From Melastoma dodecandrum (taxonomy: Eukaryota > Streptophyta > Magnoliopsida > Myrtales > Melastomataceae), in the NCBI GenBank assembly GCA_029817715.1, contig JARUPY010000397.1:9114001-9178000 (forward strand): a DNA stretch of 64,000 nucleotides, in the 5' to 3' direction. The position numbers and the translations under genes were made by a program. Below, piece by piece: positions 34,300 through 46,936 of this stretch (its first letter is position 1; each line of letters opens with the position of its first letter). A model generated the notes under the pieces. It was not told where the DNA came from and did no database searches. It saw only the letters and a list, made by a program, of their open reading frames with translations.

Positions 34300-35410
34300 A
34301 TATCTTAACGACAAGGTGGACAACGTTTGTAAAGCTTATCGAGTGGTCAGACACAACGTGTAAGTTGTATCATGGGGACTTCCCAAGTGGCGATATGTAA
34401 GGCGAAATCTAGTAATGTTTATTCTCCATTGCTTCTACCTTATACTCTCTGTAATCGAGGAAACTGTAATAATATGAGAAGGTGAACGTGATGCTCCTAA
34501 CCCATTCCTAGTAATACCTTTATATAGCAAAAAATCTTGACTAAAATGCAATGGTTTATAGACTTAAATGGGACTCATTAATTGGTTATAATTATGCTCT
34601 GGGTTTGGAGACATGAGACATCCATACTGTTCATGCTTGTCGAAGGTGGCAAATTAAAATACTTTTTCAAACCTAACTAACTTGTAGATATGGAAAATAG
34701 AAGTCGTTCCCACAAAGAATCAATCGAGAAAAATTCCTAGCGGTCTCACGTTTAACTATAGCGAGGTCAAGTCAACAAGGATGGAAAGAAGTCGAAAATA
34801 AACGCAAGATAAAACAATAATTCAATCAAATGAGAAAAGCCTCGGACTATCAACTTCCCCTAACGAATTATTCAACTCGTTCATTCCCTTCTCCGGTTAT
34901 CGAATTCTCAAGTTATTAACCCAAGGTTCGATTATCTCCTTACGTCTCTCCCGAGTGCTCTAAGGACGTATTCCTTGTATCGAGCGAATCACTCTATTCC
35001 TAGGCAATTAACTAGTGGGAACCCATTATGTATCAACCCTAAATGGCTACCTAAGGTCTTCCAATATGTTCCGATCATTCTCACAGATTAGCTCCGTTTT
35101 CCAACGTGATGCTAACTTAGGCTATTCAATCCCCGACTTAACCAAAACAACTTTTCCAAGCTTGAATTGGTCTTCAGATCAAATTAATTAGTGGCCAGTC
35201 AATTAAGCGCATTAAGATCAAGATATGGATAGTAAAAAACCGAACGAATTTAAATAACACGAATAAAAGGAATTCACTAGTTAAATAAAATAGCTAGGTT
35301 CCATTAAAGTCCTAGAAGCCGAAATTAATTCATAATGAAAAAGAACATAAATCCAAGTTCAAGAAAAAACGATAACGACATAGAAAACAAGGGACAAGAA
35401 TAAGATAAAC
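34300..35410. other. No gene recognised; non-coding repeat-like sequence
   Basis: From 34300 to about 34450 the sequence may continue the ORF split by C. From 34650 to 35390 it reads like a dispersed non-coding plant repeat (a CCTAGCGGTCTC-type phrase, AAATGGCTACCTAAGGTC, and an AAGCGCATTAAGATC phrase), with no ORF. No termini could be fixed. Confidence 0.35.
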
Positions 35411-36968
35411 TGTAAGGATCCCAACTTTTATAGAATTCCCGTACCAAGTTCTACATGTGCACGTGCGTTATACGAGGATGACAGGTGGGAGCGCCACAAA
35501 TCAAGGAACAATAATTGAGGGAAGACGCTCAAGTGAGAAATTCTGCATGTGAGACAAGAAGTTCGTATGATAATGTCTAAGGAAACAAGGAGAAGGATTT
35601 AGCCAAATTCATGAATAATTCATTCGGGCTAGAATAAAGGAAGCCCACAATGAGTGTATGGCCCGAACAAAAATTACAAAAAAGCCATTGGATGATGAGA
35701 TATTTGGGGGAAGGAAGGAGTCATTCCGACCACTCATTTTCCACCCCACCATTCTTACTCTAGAAAGTGTGGAGTAGAAGAAAAGGAAGAAGGGAGAACC
35801 AGAGAAAGAAGAGGGGGAAATGGAGAAAGAACGACCCCAATCCTTGATCAAAGTGGAGCGGTTCTTGAAGGGAGCGTGGGGCAAGTCAAAGATCCGTAAG
35901 GAGGGAGTGCTAGAGGAGCCGTTGCGGGGTGAGAAGACTTGGAGGAGAGAGGAACTCATCTTGCTCAGAGGAGGAACGTGGGAAAGGAATTGACTTTTCT
36001 CTTCCTCCGTGCTTAGCCGTACTTATTTTTACCGAAAACGGCAATATCCATGTTCCGTTGAGTTTCAGTGCGTGAGTGATATTTGGATCATGTGTCGGAT
36101 GAGTGTATAACAAGCCTAGAAATGATGGAAAGGGTCAGAACCATGAAGAATGGGTGAAGCCCCTTCCGGATCTTGCGTGTGGAAGTAATGGCGTGAACCA
36201 AAATGGTGTTGGGTATGTGTGTGTTCAGATCTTGTGAGTATACGAGTCAGATAAGTTGAATAAGAAGGAAATGTAGTAATTTTCTAAGTTCCATGAATGA
36301 GAGTGACCGAAAAATACTTAGGAATGATTGAAAATGAGAGGCATAAGTCTCGGAATCCGTAAGACATTCGTCTCGGAACTGCGATACACGAGTATCGGAA
36401 CCGCGAGACATGTCTCGGAATCGACTCGGCCATCGGGCTGGAAATATTTGTGTTGAAATGGGACAAATTGAAGGCCTAAAGAGGGCTTTTTTCATGTGCT
36501 AAATGAAAGCATGAAAGTTATGCTTGAGGTGGTTGGGCGGTGAGACCGAAATTAGCAAGGCTCGGTTGAAATGAGCAAAACCAATTGTCAAAACTTGCCA
36601 AATACGGGATGCCTTAGTGGCACTTAATGAAGGGCACGAAAGAGGAACTTTCGCCCCTTGGAGTGGCCAAGTGATTATTGGCCTTAAAGTGAGAAATCGA
36701 GGCAGGGTTTGAGAGCTGCACCAATTTGGTGATCTTATGAAGTACGATGAGTGAGGGTATCGTGTCATAATTAGTTCGTCACTAATGTGTTTGCGTTCAT
36801 TTTGACAGGTACCAAAAGAGTCTAGGGTGTTCACTCTTATTCTTTTTCCATGCGAAAAATGTAGTTAAGACGCTATGGGAATTCATTTGTAAACGACGTT
36901 GTAATCGCATCCGGTATAAATGAAATAAGATATTGTTTTTCGTAAATATAAAATGGGAGATACTTTCA
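35411..36968 (+). repeat. Long LTR of an unidentified retrotransposon
   Basis: The segment starts TGTAAGGATCCC and ends GGGAGATACTTTCA, two bases before a clear primer-binding site, which fixes the orientation as plus. It is about 1.56 kb and non-coding. TGTAA-starting LTRs of this length are usual for Tekay/Del chromoviruses. No second LTR copy or coding region was recognised nearby, so the element is incomplete. Confidence 0.65.
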
Positions 36969-36970
36969 AG

Positions 36971-36988
36971 TGGTATCAGAGCCTAGGT
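36971..36988 (+). other. Primer-binding site (initiator tRNA-Met type)
   Basis: TGGTATCAGAGCCTAGG matches the standard plant LTR-retrotransposon primer-binding site and lies two bases from the LTR end at 36968. No gag follows; the 37048-37326 ORF is not similar to known Gag. Confidence 0.85.
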
Positions 36989-38030
36989 AAGTATGGAGTG
37001 ATAATGATATGATTTTGGTGGAAAACGAGTCGGTTTTCGAGTAAAAAATGGGGTATAGTTGCATATGCATGCGAGTGGTGTTATCGAATTCACAATGCGT
37101 GTGTTTGGATACACAGTTTGAGCAAAACGGAGTGAATCAAAATGTGATTTGCTATCTCGAATCGGTTGTGTATGGTTGGGTTGTGAGTTTTACGTGTGAA
37201 TGTGCGCATTGGATGAGAAGATCCAAAGATGCGCAATGCAGTGTTGTTGAAATTGAACGTAAAAAAGGGGAAGGCCCTATGAGGCTACCGTGGATATCCC
37301 AAATCAAACGTTCTTCGAATTTTTAAATCAAATAGGCAATTCAAAGGGTAAAAAAATGAAATGATTTAACTCAGTTCCCTGCCAAAAGGAGGTTAGATTT
37401 GAAAATGTTTCCTTAAAATTACTTTACAAATCAAAGTAATTAAGTTTAAAGAATCCACAGTTTAGTAAGTTGAATTTTTGAAGTTTTCTGCAATTTTCAA
37501 TTAAATTCATGTTACAAGTCATGATCTTCTAGAATTTCACAAAAAACCCTTGACATGGTTAGATGATCAAATTAATTGAGATTAGTTGCATGAAATTAAT
37601 TTCTTAATTACGTTTTTTATAGACATAGTGAAAATTGTATTTCACATTTTTAATGCTTTTTATCATTTAGATCAAGTCCATTTATTAATAATTTGATGCC
37701 CAAGCACATGTACATGGACTTAGGCCCTTAATAATGGGGTGACAAAGTCCAACAAGAGTCTATTGAAATAGTAAATAATTAAAAAGTGACGTATTTTCAT
37801 AAATCTTTCCATATTTGTCAATACCCTCATTGTTGAAAGAACATTTCATTGTTATTTGACATGAATTTTCATTTTAATTTTCAACTGTCCTTTCAACAAA
37901 CTAACCAATCCAAAGAATCTAGAAGAATAATGTGCTTTCATTTTAGCTTCCAAACACACTTTTTGCAAGCTTTTATCTAATAAAAATAAAGATAAACTAA
38001 AAAATTGAAAGCTTTCTCGGCACGCTCTCT
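36989..38030. other. AT-rich sequence without recognised genes
   Basis: Only short ORFs. It separates the primer-binding site at 36971 from the TATA box at 38039 and may include the U3 start of the next LTR, whose 5' border I cannot place. Confidence 0.4.
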
Positions 38031-38038
38031 CCATTTAC

Positions 38039-38046
38039 TATAAAAG
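38039..38046 (+). promoter_or_regulatory. TATA box of the Tat/Ogre-like LTR
   Basis: TATAAAAG in CCATTTACTATAAAAGAAC is followed by a GC-rich leader. It could instead drive a host transcript, because downstream GT/AG signals look like introns. Confidence 0.45.
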
Positions 38047-39149
38047 AACTTTTTTTGGAACGCTCGGGGGTTGGAGGGGAAGAAACAGAACAAGCAGAAT
38101 CAGTTAGCTCTTCCCTCTCCTCACCGATCGTTCTCCCTCCGTCGAGTTCCTATTCATTCATCAAGGTGGTCCTCTGTCGTATTTCCCCTCCGGACGTCCG
38201 TTGCTGATGTCTCCAGCACCCTCTTCTCTAGCCAATCCATCCTTGTCCAGCCAAGGTAAGGACGAACCATGGCTGAAACCCTTCAACCAACCCTCACCGA
38301 AGATGCCAAGGCCTGCTAGAGTTGGTTCACGCCCAGCCACGCTCGTCCAGTCTAATCTAAGGCTGATTGTCTGAATTTCGACCTTCTAATGCTTTTTGTC
38401 CACATCTGGACGCGTGTCCAAGGAAGATCAACCGCGTTGGTTGACCAAAACTTGTCTGGAATGTTGTTTCTTGTTCTTTCGGATTGCAGGAGATAGTTGC
38501 CGAATTGATCGAACGAGTCGTCAATGAACTACGAGAAGCTATTTCAAGAAAGACCAGAACAAATAACGGGAAGTTTCATTTCTTTTATCGTCCTTTAGTA
38601 TAATTTGCTTGTTGTCTTTGCAATAATGGCTACTCCACTGATGTTGTTGCTAATTTGCATTTATCTTTTTATAATTTCCTCGAATTTATTAGGGAGTTTG
38701 TTTTACTCTGGTCTGTCCATGTTGGAGTCAAATTTTCTTGCGGGTTTATTTTGATTTGTTAGTGATTGGTTCTAGATTTTTCTTTGGTGGATCCTTCTAC
38801 TTGTCTGTTAGTGATTGCTTTTATGTTTGATTGATAGTTGATACGTCTACTTGTTTATCCACGATGAGTTCACTGCTAGTTTTGTGTTGTGTTTAAACTT
38901 TTATACAGTGGTAAACGTATAACTTCTATAGCTGGTTGTGGTAAAATTCGTTAATACTTAACTTTTAATTTATTTATGGTAGCTGGTATGCCCTAGTCTT
39001 CGCCATTGTTATGATCGTGCTGCTGCTACTCTTCTCTGTCCATCATCTCTTTATGTCGCTACTCTTGTTGTGGTTAGTTTTATGCTATACTTAATGACGG
39101 GGAGTCGGTCGAATGCATACTTATCGCTTGCTGTCGATCATGATCATGT

Positions 39150-39692
39150 TGATACGCACTACAACCAGATCGAAGAAGTTACAATCAAGGAGGAAGTTGT
39201 GGCATATAATGTGCTGGAGTGGATTGGACCAAGTAATCCTTCATTTGGGCAAGTTTGAAGCATTTTGGAGAAGTAAAGACCCCTACTTAAGACCCAGCCC
39301 ATAGAAGGACGAATTTGAAGTATTATAGTCTTAAATGGAGTCATTTATGAAGTTAGTCGGATGGTGGTAGTGGGTGAATTGATTAAGGGGTTAGTGGGGA
39401 GTGCATTTAGTGCAGTTTGTCTAGAACTCTCTCTTCGAAGTCTTTTAAAGGGTTCTATGCTGAAGGAGACGGGGAGATCTTTTGGGAAGTTTAAACTTGA
39501 GTGGTTCTTTCTTTTCTCTATATCACTTAGCCTAGAATCTAAGTGTGGTGAGTTGAGAGTGTTTTCATAGCCTTTCGTTCATGGTGGTGCCATCGCTGTA
39601 TCCGGGTTCGAGGTTGTTCTACCTAGACCTTGTTCGGGTTTGTTCTTAATTTGTTTAGGTTCAAGTTTACTTTGCCGGGTGTTTTTGCATCA
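39150..39692 (+). repeat. 5' LTR of element G
   Basis: 543 bp, TGATACGCACTAC...GTTTTTGCATCA. Its first about 110 bases stay open in a frame (HYNQIEEVTIKEEVVAYN) that continues pol in the related element F, showing that pol of this family ends inside the 3' LTR. Confidence 0.88.
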
Positions 39693-39694
39693 TT

Positions 39695-39712
39695 TGGTAT
39701 CATAGTGCGAGG
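39695..39712 (+). other. Primer-binding site of element G
   Basis: TGGTATCATAGTGCGAGG, two bases after the LTR end, matches the initiator tRNA-Met complement for the first eight bases. Confidence 0.8.
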
Positions 39713-39714
39713 TT

Positions 39715-40790
39715 ATGGCTGAAAGAGTTCCACGCAGCCTTTCTCTTGAAGAAGCACACATTATTCATTTGGAGCGTGAAGTAGCAGATCTAAGGTGCTA
39801 ACTTCAACAACTTTTCAGCGAACGTGGTTCGACGAAAGGTTATTCACATTCGTCTTTTGTTCAAGCGGAGGAGGACAACCCATTCGTGGAGATGTCCAAC
39901 AAAGAGGAAGCTCAACAGGGGGTTCATCGACGACATCAGCTTGCTCATTCTTCTGGAATAATAGTCGATATTCCGGAGTTCGAAGGGAGGATAGATCCAG
40001 AAGAATTTCTTGATGACTCCACACAATCGAGAGGGTGTTCGAATATGGAGACATCCCTGAGGGCATACGTGTTAAGATGGCAGCGCTCCGTCTTCGCAAG
40101 TACGCAAGTCTGTGGTGGGAGAATCTCAATCACCAAAGGCAGCGTGAGGGTAAGGAGAAAATACATTTATGGGAGAAAATGAAGCAAGCCTTGAAGAAGC
40201 GGTTCTTGCCGAAACGCTATCGTCAGGACCTTTTCCTCAAGTTAAATTCGTTGCAACAATCAACATCAGTTTCAGAGTCACCCGCGAGTTCGAACAGCTC
40301 ATGTTACAATGTGACATATCTGAGCCACAGGAACGGACCATTGCGAGATACATCAAGGGTCTCAAATCACAAATAGCAGATGCGGTGGAGTTACAACCTT
40401 ATTGGAGCTTTGGAGATGTGTGCAACCTTGCTCATAAGGTTGAGAAGCTGCAAGTGAAACGAGCATCACCACAGCCAGCTACTAAGGTTTTTCCTCCCAG
40501 CAAAAGCGGTACATCATCTCGATCTAATCCGTTGGTAGCCAATAAGGAGAAAGGAAAAGAAGAATTTCGACCACCCCAGGAAGCGGGAAAGGGCCGAAAA
40601 TGCTTCAAATGCCAAGGTTATGGACATGTCGCGGCTGAATGTCCAATACAAAGGACGATCACCATCAAGGAGCTGTCCGACGATGATGATAATGAAGGAA
40701 CTCGAGAGGACGGACCCATATGGGATGCTGAAGAGAATATGTGGAGGAGCCAGATGAGGGAGAATTGCTCGTGGTTCGCAAGGCTCTAAA
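39715..40790 (+). pseudogene. Element G gag with zinc knuckle
   Basis: The ATG at 39715 opens MAERVPRSLSLEEAHIIHLE and meets a TAA near 39798, where related copies suggest CAA. The capsid-like part follows in shifting frames (IPEFEGRIDPEEFLDD, then RLRKYASLWWENL and KKRFLPKRYRQDLFLKL). The knuckle is CFKCQGYGHVAAEC near 40605-40645, followed by an acidic tail. Packaging of element RNA was the ancestral role. Confidence 0.88.
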
Positions 40791-41340
40791 TACAAACGTC
40801 GTACCGGAGGAAGCTGACCAGCGAGAGTGCATCTTCCAAACCCGTTGCACAGTATAAGGGAAGGTGTACCATGTGACTATGGATAGCGGCAGCTGCACCA
40901 ATGTAGCGTCAACTACCATGGTGGAGAAGTTAAAGATGCCTACGAATCCACAGCCCCAACCTTACAGGCTTCAATGGCTAAACAAGGACAGCAACAAACG
41001 GGTAATTAAATAAGTTCTCATCTCCTTTTCTGTTGGTCAAAACTACAGGAACACGGTGCCTTGCGATGTCGTGCCTATGGACGCATGCCACTTGTTGTTG
41101 GGAGGACCATGGCAGTATGATCGACGAGCTATGCATGATGGGTATCGAAATATCTACTCTATCACCATGGACCAGAAGAAGATCACGCTTCTACCATTGT
41201 CGTCACCAGCCACGTCAAGGCCACCGAAGGATGCTCAAAGTCAAATTTCGAAGCAAGTTGAGTTGATCAAGGCTGTTCGAGGCAATGAGCCCCTGTACAT
41301 CTTGATGATCCTCGAGGAAAGTGGCAAAAGCAACTACCCA
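40791..41340 (+). pseudogene. Element G protease region
   Basis: The frame contains ECIFQTRC, a TAA near 40854, then VTMDSGSCTNVAS with the catalytic Asp near 40880, and DACHLLLGGPWQYDRRAMHDGYRN near 41080-41150. A TAA near 41010 also interrupts the reading frame. Confidence 0.82.
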
Positions 41341-43969
41341 CCCTCTAGTAAATAGATTACTTTAAGAGTTCGAGGACGTGTTTCCGAAGGAAATGCCAGG
41401 AGGACTTCCACCATTGCGGGATATCCAACATCAAATTGACCTCATTCCGGGGGTGACACTTCCCAACAGACCAGCCTATCGCTGCAATCCCGAAGAAGTA
41501 AAAGAGCTGCAACGGCAAGTGGAAGAGCTTATTCAAAAGGGGTTCGTGCGAGAAAGTCTCAGCCCATGTTCCTTTCCCGCAATCCTCGTACCTAAGAAGG
41601 ATGGTTCATGGAGAATGTGCGTGGACAGCTGCTCTATCAACAAGATCACGGTCAAATACAGGTTTCCCATTCCTCGTTTAGATGACATGCTTGATGAGCT
41701 GTACGACGCGTGTGTTTTCTCGAAGGTGGATTTGCATAGTGGATATCACCAAATTCGTATGAAAGAAGGAGACGAATGGAAGATGGTGTTCAAGACCAAG
41801 TTCGGTATGTATGAATGGCTTGTTATGCCCTTTGGCCTCACGAACGCGCCTAGCACTTTTATGAGATTGATGAACCAGGTGTTCCGACCTTTCTTTGGCA
41901 AGTTCGTCGTTGTTTATTTTGACGACATTCTTGAGTATAGTCGCAGCGAAAAATGAGCTCTTGGAACATCTTCGACAAGTGATCGCCAAGCTTCGAGAAC
42001 AACGCCTCTTTGGTAGCATCAACAAATGTGAGTTCCTTGTCCCCAAACTTGTCTTCTTGGGGTACGTCATCTCCAAGGAGGGAATCTAGGTTGACGAGAG
42101 CAAAATCGAAGCGATCCGAGACCGGCCAATTCCGAAGACCACCCATGACGTTAGAAGTTTCCACGGTCTTGCTTCATTCTACCGGCGGTTCATCAAAGGT
42201 TTTAGCACCATTGCCGCACCATTGACCGAATGTCTGAAGGGAACAACCTTTGAATGGACAGCGGAAGCCCAGACTAGTTTTGAAAACCTCAAGATACGAT
42301 TTTGGGAGGCACCGGTTCTAGCACTTCCGAACTTCAAAAATATGTTTGAGGTGGAATGTGATGCTTCAGGGATTGGAATTAGAGGGGTCCTAATTCAAGA
42401 GGGTCGACCGTTCGCCTACTTTAGTGAAAAGCTGAATGAATCATGGCTGAACTATTTAACTTATGACAAGGAGTTTTTCGCAATGGTTCGAGCATTGGAG
42501 AATTGGAGTCACTTTCTAATGTCGCGAGAGTTTGTCCTTCATACAGACCACGAAGTTTTGAAGCATATAAATGGGCAGGTCAAGCTCAACAAGGGACGAC
42601 ATGCGAAATGGGTGGAGTTCCTTCAAACATTCACATTTGTACTGAAACACAAGTCTGGAGCAAAGAATGTGGTTGCGGATGCCTTACTTAGGAAAATGAC
42701 GTTAATTAGTATGATGGAATCCAAGTTGATTGGATTTGAGGCACTGAAGGAGCTATATGCCACCGATGGCGATTTCAAGGAGATTTACCATGAGTGCTTG
42801 ACCAAGGTAGTGGAGCATTACCATCTTTAAAATGGTTTCCTATTTCGAGGTTCAAGACTATGCAGTCCTCGAAGTTCCGTTCGAGAGTTGCTGATTCAAA
42901 AAGTTCATGGAGGAGGGATTGCTGGCCATTTCGGAGTGCAGAAGACATTTGAAATGTTACATGAACATTTCTATTGGCCAGCGATGAACAAAGCCGTCCA
43001 GGTGTTGTTCGACGGTGTAGCATTTGTCAGCGAGCGAATAGTCATATCCAGCCTCAAGGCCTCTACACTCCTCTACCGGTGGCAGATCGTCCATGGGAGC
43101 ACGTCAGCAAGGACTTCATTCTTGGTTTGCCTCGAACACAGCGACAAAAGGACTCCATAATGGTGGTTGTTGATCAATTCTCGAAGATGGCACATTTCAT
43201 TTCTTACAGGAAGACTGACGACGCCACTAATGTTGCGGATCTCTACTTTCGCGAAATTGTTCGGCTGCATGGTAATCCAACGACGATTGTATCTGATCAT
43301 GATGCCAAGTTCCTGAGTTACTTCTGGAAGACATTGTGGCACAAGCTTGGGACGAACTACTCTTTAGCACCACTTGTCACCCTCAGACTGATGGCCAAAC
43401 GGAGGTAGTTAATCGAACAATGGGAGCCATCCTTAGAACAATGGTATCAGAATCAGAAGGATTGGGACATCAAGCTTGCCCATGCCGAATTTGCATACAA
43501 CCGAGCTCCTCACAGCACTACGAAAACATCTCCCTTTGAGGTAGTTTATGGTATTAACCCGCAGGTGCCGATTGATCTATTACCGATGCGGAGCAAGGAT
43601 GCCTTGAACATGGATGCTGTCAAACGAGCAGATGCAATGCTGAAACTCCGCCAACAGATTCGAGGAAATATAGAGACGCAAAATGAAAGATACATGAAGA
43701 AGGTGAACCAGGGACGTAAAGAACAGATCTTCCATCCCGGTGATCTGGTGTGTATTCATCTTTGTAAGGAATGGTTTTCTACTAGACGAAAGAATAAACT
43801 CATGCCTCGAGCAGAAGGACCTTTTCGTATGGTGGAACGAATCAACAATAACGCCTACCATATCGACCTCCCGAGGGAATACGGTGTTTCGACAACTTTC
43901 AATGTTCAGGACCTGGCACCATACGAGGATGATGAAGACCCCTTAGATTTGAGGACAAATCTTTTCTAA
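41341..43969 (+). pseudogene. Element G pol: RT, RNase H, integrase
   Basis: RT (41378-41956) has [32 protein letters not shown] and the YFDD motif near 41915, then a frameshift at about 41945. The thumb part at 41985-42235 carries a TAG at about 42088. RNase H (42222-42830) has VECDASGIGIRGVL. Integrase (42838-43540) has [20 protein letters not shown] and [10 protein letters not shown] zinc-finger parts, [15 protein letters not shown] and [16 protein letters not shown]. The last frame (43565-43969) has AEGPFRMVERINNNAYHIDL. Three or more frameshifts make it non-functional. Confidence 0.9.
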
Positions 43970-43980
43970 CAAAGGGGGAA
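43968..43980 (+). other. Polypurine tract of element G
   Basis: AACAAAGGGGGAA is identical to the tract next to the LTR of F. Here it is not followed by TGAT of an LTR but by a copied RT segment. Confidence 0.8.
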
Positions 43981-43981
43981 T

Positions 43982-44229
43982 CCAAGCTTCGAGAACAACA
44001 CCTCTTTGGTAACATCAACAAATGTGAGTTCCTTGTGCCCAAACTTGTCTTCTTGGGGTACGTCATCTCCAAGGATGGAATCCAGGTTGACGAGAACAAA
44101 ATCGAAGCTATCCGAGACTGGCCAATTTCAAAGACCACCCATGACATTAGAAGTTTCCATGGCCTTGTTTCATTCTACTGGCGGTTCATCAAAGGTTTCA
44201 GCACCATTGCCGTACCATTTACCGAATGT
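43982..44229 (+). repeat. Ectopic copy of an RT segment between PPT and LTR
   Basis: 248 bp corresponding without gaps to 41986-42233 of the same element. It has about 20 substitutions and keeps CAG where the resident copy has TAG near 42088. The source was therefore a different or earlier copy, probably through template switching during reverse transcription. Confidence 0.88.
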
Positions 44230-44350
44230 GTGGTGAGTTGAGAGTGGTGAGTTGAGAGTGTGGTGAGTTGAGAGTGGTGAGTTGAGAGTGTGGTGAGTTG
44301 AGAGTGGTGACTTGAGAGTGGTGAGTTGAGAGTGTGGTGAGTTGAGAGTG
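44228..44350 (+). repeat. Minisatellite of GTGGTGAGTTGAGAGT-type units
   Basis: Eight units of 16-18 bp. The 5' LTR has a single unit at 39545-39562, so this is a local expansion at the rearranged 3' LTR junction. Confidence 0.9.
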
Positions 44351-44482
44351 TTTTCGTAGCCTTTCGTTCACAATGGTGCCATCGCTGTATCCGGGTTCGA
44401 GGTTGTTCTATCCAGACCTTGTTTTGGTTTGTTCTTAATTTGTTTCGGGTTCAAGTTTACTTTTCCTGGTGTTTCCGCATCA
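44230..44482 (+). repeat. Truncated 3' LTR of element G
   Basis: Corresponds to about 39545-39692 of the 5' LTR plus the minisatellite expansion, ending GTTTCCGCATCA. The first roughly 395 bp of the LTR are missing. Confidence 0.85.
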
Positions 44483-46917
44483 TGTTGATTTCTGTGAATA
44501 AATTATCATGGGTGAACGTATCTCAGTTTGCTTATTGCGGATAAATGCCTGATGGTTTCTGTGGATAAAATTCACCTACGTTGAAATACTCTAATTGGAC
44601 AGACTTTCGTCGTTTGTTTTGATTCCATGGTTGATTACTTGTCTGATTGTTTTGATGATTTCTTGTTGCCATAATTTTTTTTATCCTCTCTGCTGGTGCA
44701 TGTCATCCTTTGCTTTTCGGTGCCAGTGTACATTCATCCTTACGTCGCTGGGTTTTTAATGCAGCTAGCTTATTCTTTGCATATTTTATTTCATTGATGC
44801 CACTGATCCACTTGTCCCTGTCGCTTTTATCCACGATTTCATTGATATTCTTAGTTTGTCCATGCTCGATTGTTTTGTGTTCGAGCCGCTGGTTCATGCT
44901 TCTTTCGCTACAATTTTCGTTGTTTCCGTACCGTTTAGATTTGATCAATCGATGCCTTTTTTTTTATGGAATGGTTGTTTGTCTCTGTTGGTAGTTTATA
45001 CGTATCGCTTCGATTTCTTGTTTGACTTCTGTTCACCTGGTTCATTTTGAACATTTCTCGTCCTGTAATTCTAGATGTATTGCTGGTCTGCTCACGATTG
45101 CAAGATATACCTCGGTCAAGATTCCGAAACTTTCGAATACTCGGGAAACAAGTTCTCGTGATGGTGAGCAATCTTACCACCTATTTCATTTGAGTTTGAC
45201 TTCATTCACATAGGTTTGACGTCTTTCGTCTTTCTCTTCTCCTTGCTTGTCCTTACATGTTGGGATGTGATCCGAGCTCCCACTGGACCAAGGCAATGTT
45301 GGTAAGTCGAGGTGGGTCTCGGATAACCTGCACTAGTGCTAGTATTTCGTGTCTAGCTTTCGCTCGCTAGTCGAAACTGAACGAAACCACTTGCATTAGA
45401 TCTGTAACTTAAATTCGAACCAAACAAGACTAACCATGCATGATTTAGAGTTTTGAGCTATGATTTTCGAATTAAACACTAAAACAGTGTTGGTTTCGAC
45501 CATTTCCAGTAAATCATGTCCTTATGTTGATCTTTTGCTTTGTGAACTGGATCAAACTTAAAACTCATTATGTTATATTTCTCTTTTATTTGGTAGCTCA
45601 ATAATCCATATTTGTGGAGTTATGCATGTTTTAGCATTGAGAACAAGTTCATTTTTCTTTTGATTTAGCTTCCCCTGCATGAGAGAGGTACACATTTTTG
45701 CTTATATCTTGAGTTTGGAATGTCCGATTGAGCTTAAATCTGTGGGTTAGATTTGTAACTAGAATAGCTTCGTTTAAGTATTAGAACGCATGATTTCATG
45801 CTAGGAGCTGAATTTTTTAGTATATTCGTTGTGACTATTCAAGTTTGTCGCTGCACAAATTCGCATTTTTAATCATTGCATGTTTACCGGATGATTTTAT
45901 AGCTAAATTATTCTACATTAATTTTGTTTGGATACATTTTCCTACATTGAGGCTTGGTGATTATCATTCATGTCATGCATTGATCATTTCATTTTCTTAC
46001 TTGTTTGATAACATACTTATATTTGACATTCGTAAGTTCATTTTGAGATGATTAGTCTATGTCATTGAAATTGAGTTATACTTAGCTTATGAAGACATGA
46101 TTTCATTTGCTAATATGTGCAGATTTATTTCTCTTATTATTTTCACATATGAAATTGACCCGCATCACTCGGGATGCATTGCGGTCAAAGGGTGCAAACC
46201 ACCCACGTTAGTCGCATTCCGACTTACGCGATCAATTCTAGTTGATTTATCCATTTAAATTAGAATTTACTGACCACAACTATATTTCATTTATTTGATT
46301 TCATATACATGTACATTATCCGTCCTCATTCGAGGACTTGACAAGAGTATCTCAAAGACCCATCACATTTAGGAGGATTCTCGAAGACGTGTATAACCGT
46401 CAAATTTAAAATACATGAGGGAAGGTGCGAGCCTTTCCGACTTTCTATTTTTCTACTTGTAACGGGTCGTGGGCCCAGGGGCATAGGCCCGCGGTCACCA
46501 CCCTTTCCCGCTTACTTTGATCTAAATAATTCTATGTGATTGCGCATGTGATCATCACATATGAGTTTGGGCCCAAAAACCCAGATCGGGTCCAACACCC
46601 GCAACCGGAAACTTTTTCAGAGTATAGCCACCTCTTTTTTGCATATTTGAGTGAGAGAGTGAGTAATTAGGAATCTCCAAACCCTCTTTAGTTTTTTCAA
46701 CTTTATACCATTTATTTTAAATAAAGTCGGTGGCGACTCCGTATTAGCTTACTTAGGTTAAGCAATAAACATGTTTTCTACGGAGCCATGAGGATCACGA
46801 TCCTCTTTTTATTCTCTTTCGGATCATGCTCCGCCTTTCGCCGATCGCCCTCTGAACTACCGAGCGAGGGCCCGGGCAAGCCCGTCGGGAACGAACGGGA
46901 GGGGCGCACATCCCGGA

Positions 46918-46936
46918 TGACGACTCCGCCGGGACT
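46918..46936 (+). other. Tat/Ogre-type primer-binding site (tRNA-Arg)
   Basis: TGACGACTCCGCCGGGACT resembles the TGGCGACTCCGCTGGGGAC site of Ogre elements, complementary to tRNA-Arg, with a few substitutions. It follows the CGCACA-ending LTR and precedes a Tat-type gag. Confidence 0.65.

Larger units (their letters stand above)
39150..44482 (+). mobile_element. Ty3/gypsy element G
   Basis: Plus-strand element with a 5' LTR (39150-39692), primer-binding site, gag, protease, RT, RNase H, integrase, purine-rich tract (43968-43980) and a rearranged 3' LTR (44230-44482). The left flank ends CATGT and the right end reads GCATCA then TGTTG; a CATGT duplication with loss of one CA from CACA would explain this, but it is not a clean duplication. 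Closely related to F at 58371-59604. Confidence 0.88.
38031..46912 (+). mobile_element. Probable Tat/Ogre-type 5' LTR, interrupted by element G
   Basis: A TATA box at 38039 is followed by a GC-rich leader and splice-like signals (AAG|GTAAGG near 38255, TTGCAG|GAG near 38490), then T-rich sequence. After G (39150-44482) the same style continues to a typical Tat/Ogre end: AATAAAGTCGGTGGCGACTCC near 46725 and GGGAACGAACGGG...CGCACA near 46890-46910. Without G the LTR would be at least 3.5 kb, within the known range for Ogre. Start not defined. Assignment rests on the end signature and the gag that follows. Confidence 0.5.

Noticed and set aside
39145..44487. Clean 5-bp target duplication for element G
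   Set aside because: Left CATGT and right TGTTG do not match; only a CA slip would reconcile them, so it is not claimed.
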